Shown here: positions 15,631 through 24,107 of the stretch, piece by piece
How the letters are laid out: each line of letters opens with the position of its first letter
Numbering within the stretch: position 1 is the stretch's first letter
Assembly (NCBI GenBank): GCA_035551355.1
Contig: DASZNF010000006.1
Coordinates: forward strand, 1-44,789
Length of the DNA stretch: 44,789 bases
Source of the DNA: DATATV01 sp035551355
GTDB lineage: Bacteria > Actinomycetota > Actinomycetes > Mycobacteriales > Pseudonocardiaceae
Reading direction: 5' to 3'
Position numbers and translations under genes: made by a program
Notes under the pieces: generated by a model
What the model was told of the DNA's origin: nothing
Seen by the model: only the letters and a program-made list of their open reading frames with translations
Databases searched by the model: none

Positions 15631-17049
15631 TCATCCTGTTCCGCTTGGCGAACCGATGGCCTCGGTCAGCGCGCGGACATCGGGTGCGGTGCGCAGCCCC
15701 CAGGCCAGTTCGGCGATGCGCCGGGCGGACGCCTCGCCGGTGGCTCGTTCGGCGTTGCGCACGAACTTCGTGGTCAATTCCTCGTCCGACAGGGGATTGC
15801 GCGGACCGCCCCGGTTCACCGACACCCGCTCGGTGCGGGTGCCGCCGTCGGCGAGTTCGGCGGTGAGCACGGCCGGGAACTGGCGGGGAAAGATGGCCGA
15901 GCACTCCTCGTCGGCGACCACCGACACCTTGGCGGCCAAGGCAAGCCGGTCCGGGTCGCGGGCGGCGTCGTCGGTGAAATCCTCATGGAAGACGCCCAGT
16001 CCACCGCCGCCGAGCAGGGCCGCGGCCACGGTGTAGGGGCCGCTGAACGCGGCGTGGTAGCCGGAACGGGGCTTCGCCTTCTCCTCCGATGGCTCGCCGA
16101 TGGTGTGCAGCACCGGTTCGGGCACGCCGAGGGTCAGCGCGGTGATCTCGCCGGGCCGGAGCCCGGCGGCTCGCAGCCGCAGGGCGGCGTCGATGCCGGC
16201 GTGGGTGAAATGGTTGCAGGGATAGGGTTTGAAGAAGATCCCCGGGGTTTCCCAGTGCTCGCCCAGGCCGGTGGTCAGCGCGTCGAGGTCGACCCGATCA
16301 CCCAGAAATGCTTGCAGGAAGCCGAATCGGCCCTCCAGCACGGTGGGCGGGCCGGTCAGGCCGTGCCGGGCCAGGTCGGCGGCGACCACGCCGGCGTGCG
16401 CGGCCCAGCCGCAGTGCACCCGCTTGATGGTGCCGCCGGTGCGGTTGGCCTCGATCACCCCGGCGCCCATGCTGCAGGCGATGCCGATGGCCGAGGTCAG
16501 GGCCTCGGCGTCCAGGCCGCGCAGCATGCCCGCGGCCACCGCCGCGCCGACCGCGCCGCAGATCGCGGTGGCGTGCTGGCCGCGATCGAAGAACACCGAG
16601 TTGGCGGCCGCCTGGTCGTAGCCGGCCAGGCCCAGCCGGCAGGTCACCTCCACGCCCACGGTGGCCGCGTCCAGCAGGGCGGGGCCGGACGCGCCGGTCG
16701 CCTCGGCCACGGCCAGGGCGGCGGGCAGCACGGCCGAGGACGGGTGCAGGACGGAGGGCAGGTGGGTGTCGTCGAAATCGAGGCTGTGGGCGAGCGTGCC
16801 GTTGACCAGGGCGGCGGATGGGGCGGGGAGTTTCGTTGGCGAGCCGACGGCGGTCGCGGTCGGTGCGCCACCCCATTCGGCGACCAGCGCGGACACGATC
16901 CGGCCGGGTTCCTCGCCGCGCGCGGCCAGGCAGTTGCCCAGCAGGTCCACCATGCGGCCGGCCATGTCGGTGCGGAGCTCGGTGGGCAGGCCGGTGCGCG
17001 CGGTGTCGGCGGCCAGGGCGGCAAGTTGTCGCGCGGGGGTGCTGGTCAC
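15631..17049 (-). CDS. MmgE/PrpD family protein
   Basis: A 472-residue cytosolic protein with the MmgE/PrpD fold (2-methylcitrate dehydratase, cis-aconitate decarboxylase and iminodisuccinate epimerase belong here). Seen: NGTLAHSLDFDDTHLPSVLHP, the most conserved active-site stretch, followed by HPSSAVLPAALAVAE, then GTIKRVHCGWAAHAGVVAADLA and FFKPYPCNHFTHAGIDAAL with conserved Lys, Cys and His. Length fits. GTG 17049 has GGAGG upstream. It lies 46 bp after the cyclase gene in the same direction. Hydration, dehydration, epimerisation or decarboxylation of a carboxylic acid is expected; the substrate is unknown. Confidence 0.87.
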   Translation of the reverse strand: MTSTPARQLAALAADTARTGLPTELRTDMAGRMVDLLGNCLAARGEEPGRIVSALVAEWGGAPTATAVGSPTKLPAPSAALVNGTLAHSLDFDDTHLPSVLHPSSAVLPAALAVAEATGASGPALLDAATVGVEVTCRLGLAGYDQAAANSVFFDRGQHATAICGAVGAAVAAGMLRGLDAEALTSAIGIACSMGAGVIEANRTGGTIKRVHCGWAAHAGVVAADLARHGLTGPPTVLEGRFGFLQAFLGDRVDLDALTTGLGEHWETPGIFFKPYPCNHFTHAGIDAALRLRAAGLRPGEITALTLGVPEPVLHTIGEPSEEKAKPRSGYHAAFSGPYTVAAALLGGGGLGVFHEDFTDDAARDPDRLALAAKVSVVADEECSAIFPRQFPAVLTAELADGGTRTERVSVNRGGPRNPLSDEELTTKFVRNAERATGEASARRIAELAWGLRTAPDVRALTEAIGSPSGTG

Positions 17050-17095
17050 GGGGCCACCTCCGCGAGCGGGCGGGCCGACGCGTTCGCGCGCGTGG

Positions 17096-17905
17096 TCATG
17101 ACGCCACCACGGCGAAGGGGCGGATGGGCGAGCCGGTGCCGCCGGTGATGCGCAGGGGCGCCGCCACGAACAGGAACTCGGTCAGGCCCTGCTCCGCGGC
17201 GTCCTCCAGGTTCAGGTGTTCCATGAGGTAGATTCCGCGTTCCACCAACAAAACCCGGTGCACCGGCAACAGGCGGTGGCCCGCACCGGCGGGGATCTGT
17301 TCGTAGGCGGTGGTGTCCGTGCCGGTGGCCACGATTCCCTTGTCGGCCAACCAGTTCGCGGCTTCCTCGGTCACCCCGGGCACTCCCGTGTCGTGGCCGA
17401 GGTAGCGGGCGGCGTCTCCGAAGTGGCGGGCCCAGCCGGTGCGGACCAGGGCCACCTCCCCCTCCCCCGGGGTCGCTCCGGCGCGTTCGGCGGCGCTGAC
17501 CACATCCGCGGTGGTGACGCCGTAGCCGGGGTCCAGGGAATCGACGCCGTGCACGGCGGCCACGTCCAGCAGGACGCCCCGGGTGATCAGGGGCGGGACC
17601 TTGTCCACGCCGTGGTCGGAGAACTGGCCGCCGGCCTGGGTTTCCGCCGCGTCGAGACCGCCGTGGAGCTTGCCCTGGTAGCTGACGTGGGCCAGGGCGT
17701 CGATGTGGGTGCCGACATGGCCACCGGTGATGATCACCTCGTTGGCCGCGGAACTGCCGTCCGGCCGGGTCATGTCGCCGTGCCTGCGGGCCAGGGTCAT
17801 GCGGAATCCGGGATGGTTGGGCGAGCACGGCATGCCGGTGAACAGCGGCTGCCCCAACTCCACCGTGCGGGTGCCCGCGGCGGCGGCCAGGAGAGCGGAG
17901 GTCAT
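17096..17905 (-). CDS. Cyclase / kynurenine-formamidase-like metal hydrolase
   Basis: A 269-residue protein. The metal signature HVGTHIDALAH (HxGTHxD...H) identifies the cyclase family, which includes bacterial kynurenine formamidase and isatin hydrolase, Zn or Mn enzymes opening amide or lactam bonds. ALVRTGWARHFGD, VTEEAANWLADKGIVATGTD and LLVERGIYLMEHLNLEDA are the expected later blocks. Its ATG overlaps the stop of the HpcH/HpaI gene (ATGA), so the two are co-translated. In this locus it probably cleaves an amide or lactone intermediate; that is inference from context. Confidence 0.87.
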   Translation of the reverse strand: MTSALLAAAAGTRTVELGQPLFTGMPCSPNHPGFRMTLARRHGDMTRPDGSSAANEVIITGGHVGTHIDALAHVSYQGKLHGGLDAAETQAGGQFSDHGVDKVPPLITRGVLLDVAAVHGVDSLDPGYGVTTADVVSAAERAGATPGEGEVALVRTGWARHFGDAARYLGHDTGVPGVTEEAANWLADKGIVATGTDTTAYEQIPAGAGHRLLPVHRVLLVERGIYLMEHLNLEDAAEQGLTEFLFVAAPLRITGGTGSPIRPFAVVAS

Positions 17906-18744
17906 GCGGGGGTCCTTCCGTTGGCAGCGCGGGAAAGTGAGTCGGCCAGGTCGACCTGCCAGCGGGCGTTGGCCAGCACCGCCGGGTCGACGAACCGGCC
18001 CTCGGCGTCCAGCCAGGCGGCCGAGGACTCGGCGCGCTGGCGGTCCAGCAGGGCGCGGGCCGTTGCCACCTCGTCGGGGCTGGGGGTGAACACCTCGTTC
18101 ACCGTGGCCAGTTGACCGGGATGCAGCACGGAACGGCCGAAGAAGCCTCGGGCGCGGGCGATCCGGGAATCCTGGGCCAGTCCGTCCACATCGGACACGT
18201 TGGTCCAGGCGGCGTGGGGCGGGCTGGGCAGGTTCGCGGCGCGGCTGGCGTTGACCACCCGGCTGCGGGCCCAGTCCAGGGCGCTGCGATCGCGGATGCG
18301 GAGGTCGGCCATGAGGTCGGCCTCGCCAAGGGACAGCAGGGCCACCAACGGATGCGCGGTGGCCAGGTCGAAGGCACGTTCCACACCGAGGGCCGATTCC
18401 AGGACCACGTGCAGGGCCAGGCGGGTTTGGTCGGCGACGGCGCGGACCAGGGCGGGATCCTCGGCCTTGGGCAGGCGCAGACCGGCGGCCGGGGCGCCGG
18501 CCAGCGCGGCCAGGTCAGCGCGGCCCCAGTCGGAATCCGGTGCGTTCACCCTTACCCACAACGGTTTCGGGGCGCGGGTGGCCAGGGCGGCAAGAGCGTT
18601 GGCGCGGGCGGTGGCCTTGGCGTCGGCGGGGACGGCGTCCTCCAGGTCCAGCACCACCGCGTCGGCCGCGCCGGCCATGGCCTTGGGCAGCAGCTCGGCC
18701 CGGTGCGCGGGCACGTACAGCCAGCTGCGGGTCAGCTCGATCAC
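17902..18744 (-). CDS. HpcH/HpaI aldolase / CoA ester lyase (citrate lyase beta-like)
   Basis: A 280-residue TIM-barrel lyase. Seen: TRSWLYVPAHR at the N-terminus, VVLDLEDAVP with the Mg-site acids, WVRVNAPDS with the phosphate/CoA-site Arg, LRLPKAEDP, a metal-binding Glu in VVLESALGVERAF, and LLSLGEADLMADLRI. These match CitE-like malyl-CoA or citramalyl-CoA lyases, which split a beta-hydroxyacyl-CoA into an acyl-CoA and a 2-oxoacid. GTG 18744 overlaps the CoA-transferase stop by four bases, directly linking CoA activation to cleavage. Confidence 0.88.
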   Translation of the reverse strand: MIELTRSWLYVPAHRAELLPKAMAGAADAVVLDLEDAVPADAKATARANALAALATRAPKPLWVRVNAPDSDWGRADLAALAGAPAAGLRLPKAEDPALVRAVADQTRLALHVVLESALGVERAFDLATAHPLVALLSLGEADLMADLRIRDRSALDWARSRVVNASRAANLPSPPHAAWTNVSDVDGLAQDSRIARARGFFGRSVLHPGQLATVNEVFTPSPDEVATARALLDRQRAESSAAWLDAEGRFVDPAVLANARWQVDLADSLSRAANGRTPA

Positions 18745-20120
18745 CGGATCACCCCCTGCTCGCGCAGGCCGGTCAGGTCCGGCTCGGGAACGCCGTAGCG
18801 GGCCAGGATCTCCTGGGTGTGCTCGCCGAGACGGGGGCCGGTGCTGCGCACCGAGCCCGGGGTGTCGGACAGCCGGAACGGCACGTTCTGGATCTTGACC
18901 TCGCCCAGTTCGGCGTCGGGCAGGGTGACGATGCTGTGCAGGGCGGCGAACTGGGGGTCGGCCAGGATGTCCTCGGCCGTGTAGATCGGGGCCACGGCGG
19001 CGTTGGCCTTGTCGAACGCGTCGATGACCTCGGTGCGGGAGCGCTGCTTGATCCAGCCGCCGACCGCCTCGTCCAGTTCGTCGGCGTGTTCGGCGCGGCT
19101 GGCGCCGGAGGCGAACCACGGCTGGTCGATCAGCTCCGGCCGGCCGACCAGGACCATGACCCGCTCGGCGATGGACTGGGCGCTGGTGGACACCGCGACC
19201 CAGCTGCCGTCGGCGCACCGGTAGGTGTTGCGTGGCGCGTTGTTGCCGGAACGGTTGCCCTGCCTGGGTTGCAGCGTGCCCAGCTGGTCGAACTGGGTGA
19301 CCTGCGGGCCGAGCAGGGTCAGCAGCGGCTCGATGATGGCCAGGTCCAGCACCTGGCCGTGGCCGGTGGACTCCCGGGCCCGCAGCGCGGTCATGATGCC
19401 GAACGCGGTGGTCAGCGCGGCCACGCCGTCGGCAAGGCCGAACGGCGGCAGGGTGGGCGGGCCGTCGGGTTCGCCGGTGACCGCGGCGAACCCGCTCATC
19501 GCCTCGGCGAGGGTGCCGAAACCGGGCCGTCCGGCGTACGGGCCGAACTGGCCGAAACCGGTCACCCGGGCCAGCACCAGGCCGGGGTTGATGGCGGAGA
19601 GTTCGTCGTAGCCGAGGCCCCAGCGCTCCAGGGTGCCGGGACGGAAGTTCTCGATCACCACGTCGGCGTCGGCGACCATGGTCTTGAACAGGTCCTGGCC
19701 GCGCGGCGAACCCAGGTAGAGGGTGATGGACTTCTTGTTGCGGGCCAACATCTTCCACCACAGGCCGACGCCGTCCTTGCGGGCGCCGTGGGTGCGGGCC
19801 GGGTCGCCGTCGGGGTGCTCGATCTTGAGCACCTCGGCGCCGAAATCACCGAGCAGGGTGGCGGCCAGCGGACCGGCGAACAGGGTGGCCACATCCAGCA
19901 CGCGCAGGCCGGACAACGCGGTCGGGCCAGGCAGGGCGCCCGGGTTGGCATGAGCGGCCGACGCGGGCTGGTCACCCGGGCCGGGCTGATCGCCAGGGAT
20001 GGCCTGGGCGCCCCGGCCGGGCTGATCGCCAAGGGTGGCCTGGTCACCCGGGCCGGGCTGGTCGCCCGGGCTGGGCCGGTTGCCAAGGCCGGGCTGGTCG
20101 CCTGGGGTGGGCTGGGACAT
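18741..20120 (-). CDS. Class III CoA-transferase (CaiB/BaiF) with repeat N-extension
   Basis: A 459-residue enzyme, about 60 residues longer than usual because residues 4-52 are PGDQPG-type repeats before the core starts at LSGLRVLDVATLFAGPLAA. Core signatures follow: GDFGAEVLKIEHPDGDPAR, NKKSITLYLGSPRGQ, VVIENFRPGTLERWGLGY, FGQFGPYAGRPGFG, and GLADGVAALTTAFG with Asp231, the probable covalent-CoA Asp. Class III enzymes move CoA from a donor thioester to a carboxylic acid. ATG 20120 has AAAGGAGG seven bases upstream, so the repeats are translated. It starts two bases after the IclR stop, giving a tight operon. Confidence 0.88.
   Translation of the reverse strand: MSQPTPGDQPGLGNRPSPGDQPGPGDQATLGDQPGRGAQAIPGDQPGPGDQPASAAHANPGALPGPTALSGLRVLDVATLFAGPLAATLLGDFGAEVLKIEHPDGDPARTHGARKDGVGLWWKMLARNKKSITLYLGSPRGQDLFKTMVADADVVIENFRPGTLERWGLGYDELSAINPGLVLARVTGFGQFGPYAGRPGFGTLAEAMSGFAAVTGEPDGPPTLPPFGLADGVAALTTAFGIMTALRARESTGHGQVLDLAIIEPLLTLLGPQVTQFDQLGTLQPRQGNRSGNNAPRNTYRCADGSWVAVSTSAQSIAERVMVLVGRPELIDQPWFASGASRAEHADELDEAVGGWIKQRSRTEVIDAFDKANAAVAPIYTAEDILADPQFAALHSIVTLPDAELGEVKIQNVPFRLSDTPGSVRSTGPRLGEHTQEILARYGVPEPDLTGLREQGVIR
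19965..20111 (-). repeat. In-frame PGDQPG-type repeat in the CoA-transferase gene
   Basis: About 49 codons encode imperfect repeats of PGDQPG / GDQPGxG with Gly, Pro, Asp and Gln dominating. The DNA shows recurring GGGCTGGTC(G/A)CC and GGGCTGATCGCC units. Such an extension is not part of the enzyme fold. Confidence 0.8.
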
Positions 20121-20122
20121 GC

Positions 20123-20908
20123 TCAGGCCTCCTTTCGCCGGGCGGCCGGGCGGGCGCCCATGCGGTGCGAGATTTCCGCGGCGGCCGCGGTCAGCCGGGG
20201 TGCGATGCGGTCGACGAACTCGCCGGTCACCCGGTAGCGCGGGCCGCACACCGAGATCGCGCCGACCACCGAACCGGCCACGTTGAAGATCGGCGCGGCC
20301 ACCGAACCGGCGTCGGACTGGCGTTCGCCGCCGGAGCGGGCCCAGCCGCGGGCCCGGATCTCGGCCAGTTCGGCCCGCAGCGCGGCCGGGTCGACCACGG
20401 TGTGCTCGGTCAGCCGGGCCAGCGGCGCGCCCAGCAGCTCGTCGATCTGTTGCGGGGGCAGGAAAGCCAGCACGCATTTGCCGGAACTGCCTGCGTGCAA
20501 CGGAAAGCGGCGGCCGAGTTCGACGGTCATCTTGATCTCGTGCACGCCCTCGAACTGGTCAAGGTAGACCCGGCCGTGCGGGACCAGCGAGGACAGCGTC
20601 GCGGTCTCACCGACCTCGTCACGCAGCCTCCGCAGCACGTCGAGGGAGGCGCCGCGCAGATCGGAGTCGCGCAGCGCCCGGGCGCCCAGCGCGGCGGCGG
20701 CCGGGCCCAGCCGGTACTCGCGGCGCTCCGGGTCCAGTTCGACCATGCCGCGCGCGGCCAGCGACTGCAGGATGCGGTGCACCACGGCCTTGCTCAGGTC
20801 CAGCTCGCGGGCGATCCGGGACACCCCGATGGTGGACGGCCCCTCGGTGAACACCAGCAGCACGTCCGCGACTCGCACGGCGGCCTCGGTGCCTGCTTGT
20901 TCGAGCAC
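20123..20908 (-). CDS. IclR family transcriptional regulator
   Basis: A 261-residue regulator. Residues 8-75 are the winged HTH (VADVLLVFTEG, ISRIARELDLSKAVVHRILQSL-type helix pair), followed by the IclR effector domain: YRLGPAAAALG, VYLDQFEGVHEIKMTV, the LHAGSSGKCVLAFLP signature and GSVVGAISVCGPRYRV. IclR proteins bind small carboxylates and control adjacent catabolic genes. GTG 20908 has GGAGG upstream. It is first in the minus-strand operon and divergent from the flavoprotein gene; repeated TTCCG boxes lie between them, so it probably controls both arms. Confidence 0.9.
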   Translation of the reverse strand: MLEQAGTEAAVRVADVLLVFTEGPSTIGVSRIARELDLSKAVVHRILQSLAARGMVELDPERREYRLGPAAAALGARALRDSDLRGASLDVLRRLRDEVGETATLSSLVPHGRVYLDQFEGVHEIKMTVELGRRFPLHAGSSGKCVLAFLPPQQIDELLGAPLARLTEHTVVDPAALRAELAEIRARGWARSGGERQSDAGSVAAPIFNVAGSVVGAISVCGPRYRVTGEFVDRIAPRLTAAAAEISHRMGARPAARRKEA

Positions 20909-20931
20909 ATCGCCTCCATCGTTTCTCTCAT

Positions 20932-21080
20932 CGGAACACCGTGCTTCCGCCGTTCCGATGCTGTTCCGCGACCATAGAACAGGAATGACGTCGAATTCAA
21001 TGGGCAGCGTGGAGTTCGGTATTGACTCGACGTTCCGCCGGGTGTCAGGGTGGAGGGAGTAGGCGTTTCCGCCAACGGAA
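20932..21080. promoter_or_regulatory. Cluster of TTCCG/CGGAA boxes, probable IclR operators
   Basis: The intergenic region has CGGAA at 20932-20936, TTCCG at 20945-20949, 20953-20957, 20964-20968 and 21034-21038, and a perfect palindrome TTCCG-CCAA-CGGAA at 21067-21080. The palindrome lies 36 bp before the flavoprotein GTG. TTCCG-N-CGGAA type palindromes are common targets of IclR-family proteins. A TTGACT hexamer at 21023-21028 could be a -35 box, but no good -10 was found. Confidence 0.55.
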
Positions 21081-21115
21081 CAGTGATGTCAGCGAAACAG
21101 CGGAAGGGGCTGTGG

Positions 21116-22504
21116 GTGACCGACACCGATCTGCTGGTCGCCGGAGCGGGCGGCGGGCTCGCCGGTGCGCTGCGCGCGGCCCAATTCGGCCTGCGGGTGC
21201 TGGTGGTGGAGGCCAATCCGCATTTCCAGCGGGGCAACAACACCTCGATGTCCACCGCGATGGTGCCCGGCGCGGGCTCGCGGTACCAACGGGCGGCCGG
21301 GATCGAGGACTCGCCGCAGCGGTTCCGGGCCGACATCGAGGCCAAGACGCACGGCGGCGCCGATCCGGTGGTGGCGACGGCGCTGACCGGGGTGAGCGCG
21401 GAACTGGTGGAATGGCTGGCCGATCACGCCGGGCTGCCGATCGAACTGCCCACCGACTTCGGCTATCCAGGGCATTCCGTGCCTCGGGTGCACAGCGTGC
21501 CGGGGCGGCACGGTTCGGCGCTGTTGGGCGCGCTGGTGGCGCGGGTCAACGCCGAACCGTTGATCGATCTGCTGGTGCCGTCCGGATTGGTTGCGGTGCA
21601 AGCGGAGGGCGGCGGGCTGATCGCCGAGTTGCGGCAGCCGGACGGGCGGACCGAGCGGGTCAGCGCCGGTGCGGTTCTGTTGGCCACCAACGGGTACGGC
21701 GCTAATTCGGAGCTGGTTTCGCGTTATGCGCCGGAAATCGCGGCGGCGGACTACCACGGCAGTGAGTACTCACGGGGCGACGCGTTGCGGATCGGGGCGG
21801 AACTCGGTGCGGACACGGGGTTCCTGGACGCCTACCAGGGGCATGCCGGACTGTCGGCGGCAGCGCGCACACTGGTCACCTGGACCACAGTGATGCATGG
21901 CGCGATCCTGGTGGGCACGGATGGGCGCCGGTTCGGGAACGAGACGGTCGGCTACTCCGAGTATGCCGTCGAGCTGGCCACAAGACCGGGAGCGACCGGC
22001 TGGCTGGTGTTCGACGAGCGCATCGACGAGCTGAGCCGAAAATTCACCGATTACCGGCAGCTGGCCGGATCCGGTGCGGTGCGCAGCGCGGAAACCGTTG
22101 CGGCGCTTGCCGAATCCATTGACGTCCCGGCCGACGCGCTGGACGCGGAACTGACCGAGGCGGCCGAGGTCGCGTCCGGGCGACGCAGCGCGGATCGGTT
22201 CGGGCGCACCGGATTCGGGCCCGGATTGGGTGGGTCGTTGCGGGCGGTGCGGGTGGTGCCGGCGTTGTTCCACACCCAGGGCGGGTTGCGGATCGACGCG
22301 GACGCCCGGGTGCTGCGCGCGGACGGCACGCCGATCGCCGGGCTGTACGCCGCCGGTGGCGCGGCGGTGAGCATCTCCGGCCACGGCGCGGCCGGATACC
22401 TGGCGGGCAACGGTCTGCTGCCCGCCCTGGGCCTGGCCTATCTGGCCGCGGGCCACGCGGCAACGGAATTCCTGCCCCGACAGCAGAGGGAAGTCACGAG
22501 ATGA
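21116..22504 (+). CDS. FAD-dependent fumarate-reductase-like flavoprotein
   Basis: A 462-residue flavoprotein. The N-terminal Rossmann motif is LLVAGAGGGLAGALRAAQFG, ending with an acid in VLVVEANP. SGAVLLATNGYGAN-type second FAD contacts follow, and the C-terminal FAD motif GLYAAGGAAVSISGHGAAGYLAGNGL closes the domain. The family (FAD_binding_2) includes fumarate/urocanate reductases and 3-ketosteroid dehydrogenases that add or remove hydrogen across a C=C bond next to a carbonyl. GTG 21116 has GGAAGGGG six bases upstream and lies past the operator; an ATG at 21086 has no ribosome site. Coupled by ATGA to the amidohydrolase gene. Confidence 0.83.
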   Translation: MTDTDLLVAGAGGGLAGALRAAQFGLRVLVVEANPHFQRGNNTSMSTAMVPGAGSRYQRAAGIEDSPQRFRADIEAKTHGGADPVVATALTGVSAELVEWLADHAGLPIELPTDFGYPGHSVPRVHSVPGRHGSALLGALVARVNAEPLIDLLVPSGLVAVQAEGGGLIAELRQPDGRTERVSAGAVLLATNGYGANSELVSRYAPEIAAADYHGSEYSRGDALRIGAELGADTGFLDAYQGHAGLSAAARTLVTWTTVMHGAILVGTDGRRFGNETVGYSEYAVELATRPGATGWLVFDERIDELSRKFTDYRQLAGSGAVRSAETVAALAESIDVPADALDAELTEAAEVASGRRSADRFGRTGFGPGLGGSLRAVRVVPALFHTQGGLRIDADARVLRADGTPIAGLYAAGGAAVSISGHGAAGYLAGNGLLPALGLAYLAAGHAATEFLPRQQREVTR

Positions 22505-23967
22505 CGAGCTACGACCTGGTGATCAAGAACGTGCGCGTGGTGCGGCCCGGTGCGGATGGCGCGACCGACGCGGACATCGCGGTGCGGGACGGCCGGATCG
22601 CCCGGGTGGCGCCGGACATCCCGGCCGGCGAGGCCGACCGGGTGCACGACGGCGGCGGGCTGCTGGCCTTTCCCGGGGTGGTGGACGCGCACCAGCACTG
22701 GGGCATCTACAACCCGCTGGCCGAGGACACCGGCAGCGAGAGCCGCGCCTGCGCGCAAGGCGGGGTGACCACCTCGCTGACCTACATGCGCACCGGCCAG
22801 TACTATCTCAACCGCGGCGGCAGCTACGCCGAGGTGTTCCCCGAGGTCCTCGCCGCATCGGCGGGTAAGTCTTTTGTGGACTATGCCTTTCACCTGGCGC
22901 CCATGCAGTCCTCGCACATCGACGAGATCCCGGCACTGGTCGCCGAGCACGGCGTGACCTCGTTCAAGATCTTCATGTTCTACGGCAGCCACGGCCTGCA
23001 CGGGCGCTCGGCCGACCAGAACTCGTTCCTGATGATCCCCGAGGGCGAGCGCTACGACCTGGCCCACTTCGAGTTCGTGATGCGCGGCGTGCAGCGGGCC
23101 CGCGAGCGGTACCCGGAACTGGCCGACTCGATTTCCCTGTCGCTGCACTGCGAAACGGCCGAGATCATGACCGCCTACACCAAGCTGGTGGAACAGGAGG
23201 GCACGCTGTCCGGGCTGGAGGCCTACAGCGCGTCCCGGCCGCCGCACTCGGAGGGGCTGGCCGTCACCATCGCCTCCTATCTGGCCCACGAGACCGGACT
23301 GCCCACCATCAACCTGCTGCACCTGTCCTCGGCCAAGGCGCTGGCGGCGGCGCTGCTGATGGCCAGGACGTTCCCGCACGTGGACTTCCGCCGCGAGGTC
23401 ACCGCCGGGCACCTGCTCACCGACTACACCACGGCCGACGGCATCGGCGGCAAGGTCAATCCGCCGCTGCGCGGCCGGGACGACGTGGAAAAGCTGTGGG
23501 AGCACGTGCTGGCCGGGGAGGTCGACTGGGTGGTGTCGGATCACGCCTGCTGCAAGGCCGAGACCAAGTTCGGCGAGGACCCCGACGACGTGTTCGCGGC
23601 CAAGTCCGGGTTCGGCGGCACCGAGTACCTGCTGCCCGGACTGGTCGGCGAGGGCCGCAAGCGGGGCCTGTCGGTCAACCGGGTGGCCGAGCTGACCTCG
23701 GCCGCGCCCGCCCGCCGGTTCGGCCTGCCGACCAAGGGCGATCTGGCCGAGGGGTTCGACGCGGACATCGCGCTGGTCGACCCGGACCGCTCGTTCGTGG
23801 TGGACCCGGCCGAGTCGTTCTCCACCCAGCAGTACACGCCGTTCCGCGGCCTGGAGATCGGCGCCACCGTGAAGGCGACTTTCCTGCGCGGCCAGCAGGT
23901 GTTCGGCGACGGCAAGGTGCTGGGCACGCCCGCCGGGCGTTACCTGCACCGGCCGACCGGTCGGTAG
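22501..23967 (+). CDS. Hydantoinase/dihydropyrimidinase-family cyclic amidohydrolase
   Basis: A 488-residue binuclear metal hydrolase. Seen: the N-terminal beta-sandwich strand (LVIKNVRVVRPG), the metal motif VDAHQHWG, TSFKIFMFYG with the Lys expected to be carboxylated, His in SLSLHCETAE, His in NLLHLSSAKA, and catalytic Asp in VVSDHACCK. C-terminal GDLAEGFDADIALVDP is typical of the dihydroorotase/dihydropyrimidinase/allantoinase group, which opens cyclic amides or imides. Its ATG overlaps the flavoprotein stop. The substrate need not be a pyrimidine; no other hydantoin or pyrimidine genes are present. Confidence 0.87.
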   Translation: MTSYDLVIKNVRVVRPGADGATDADIAVRDGRIARVAPDIPAGEADRVHDGGGLLAFPGVVDAHQHWGIYNPLAEDTGSESRACAQGGVTTSLTYMRTGQYYLNRGGSYAEVFPEVLAASAGKSFVDYAFHLAPMQSSHIDEIPALVAEHGVTSFKIFMFYGSHGLHGRSADQNSFLMIPEGERYDLAHFEFVMRGVQRARERYPELADSISLSLHCETAEIMTAYTKLVEQEGTLSGLEAYSASRPPHSEGLAVTIASYLAHETGLPTINLLHLSSAKALAAALLMARTFPHVDFRREVTAGHLLTDYTTADGIGGKVNPPLRGRDDVEKLWEHVLAGEVDWVVSDHACCKAETKFGEDPDDVFAAKSGFGGTEYLLPGLVGEGRKRGLSVNRVAELTSAAPARRFGLPTKGDLAEGFDADIALVDPDRSFVVDPAESFSTQQYTPFRGLEIGATVKATFLRGQQVFGDGKVLGTPAGRYLHRPTGR

Positions 23968-24107
23968 TCGCTGGACCGTTCGGACCCGCCTTTCCCTGGT
24001 CAAGCGACTGGGCCATTCGGACGCACCTCTCGCTGTGCGGCCCGCTGGACAGCGGGTATGGTCGGTCGAGCCGCTACCGGCCTGTCGACCAACGGAGGTC
24101 CGACACG

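Noticed and set aside
23496..24107. Upstream extension of the AcoR-like regulator through the amidohydrolase gene
   Set aside because: It overlaps a well-conserved gene in another frame; ATG 24108 has a ribosome site and starts the usual N-terminus.
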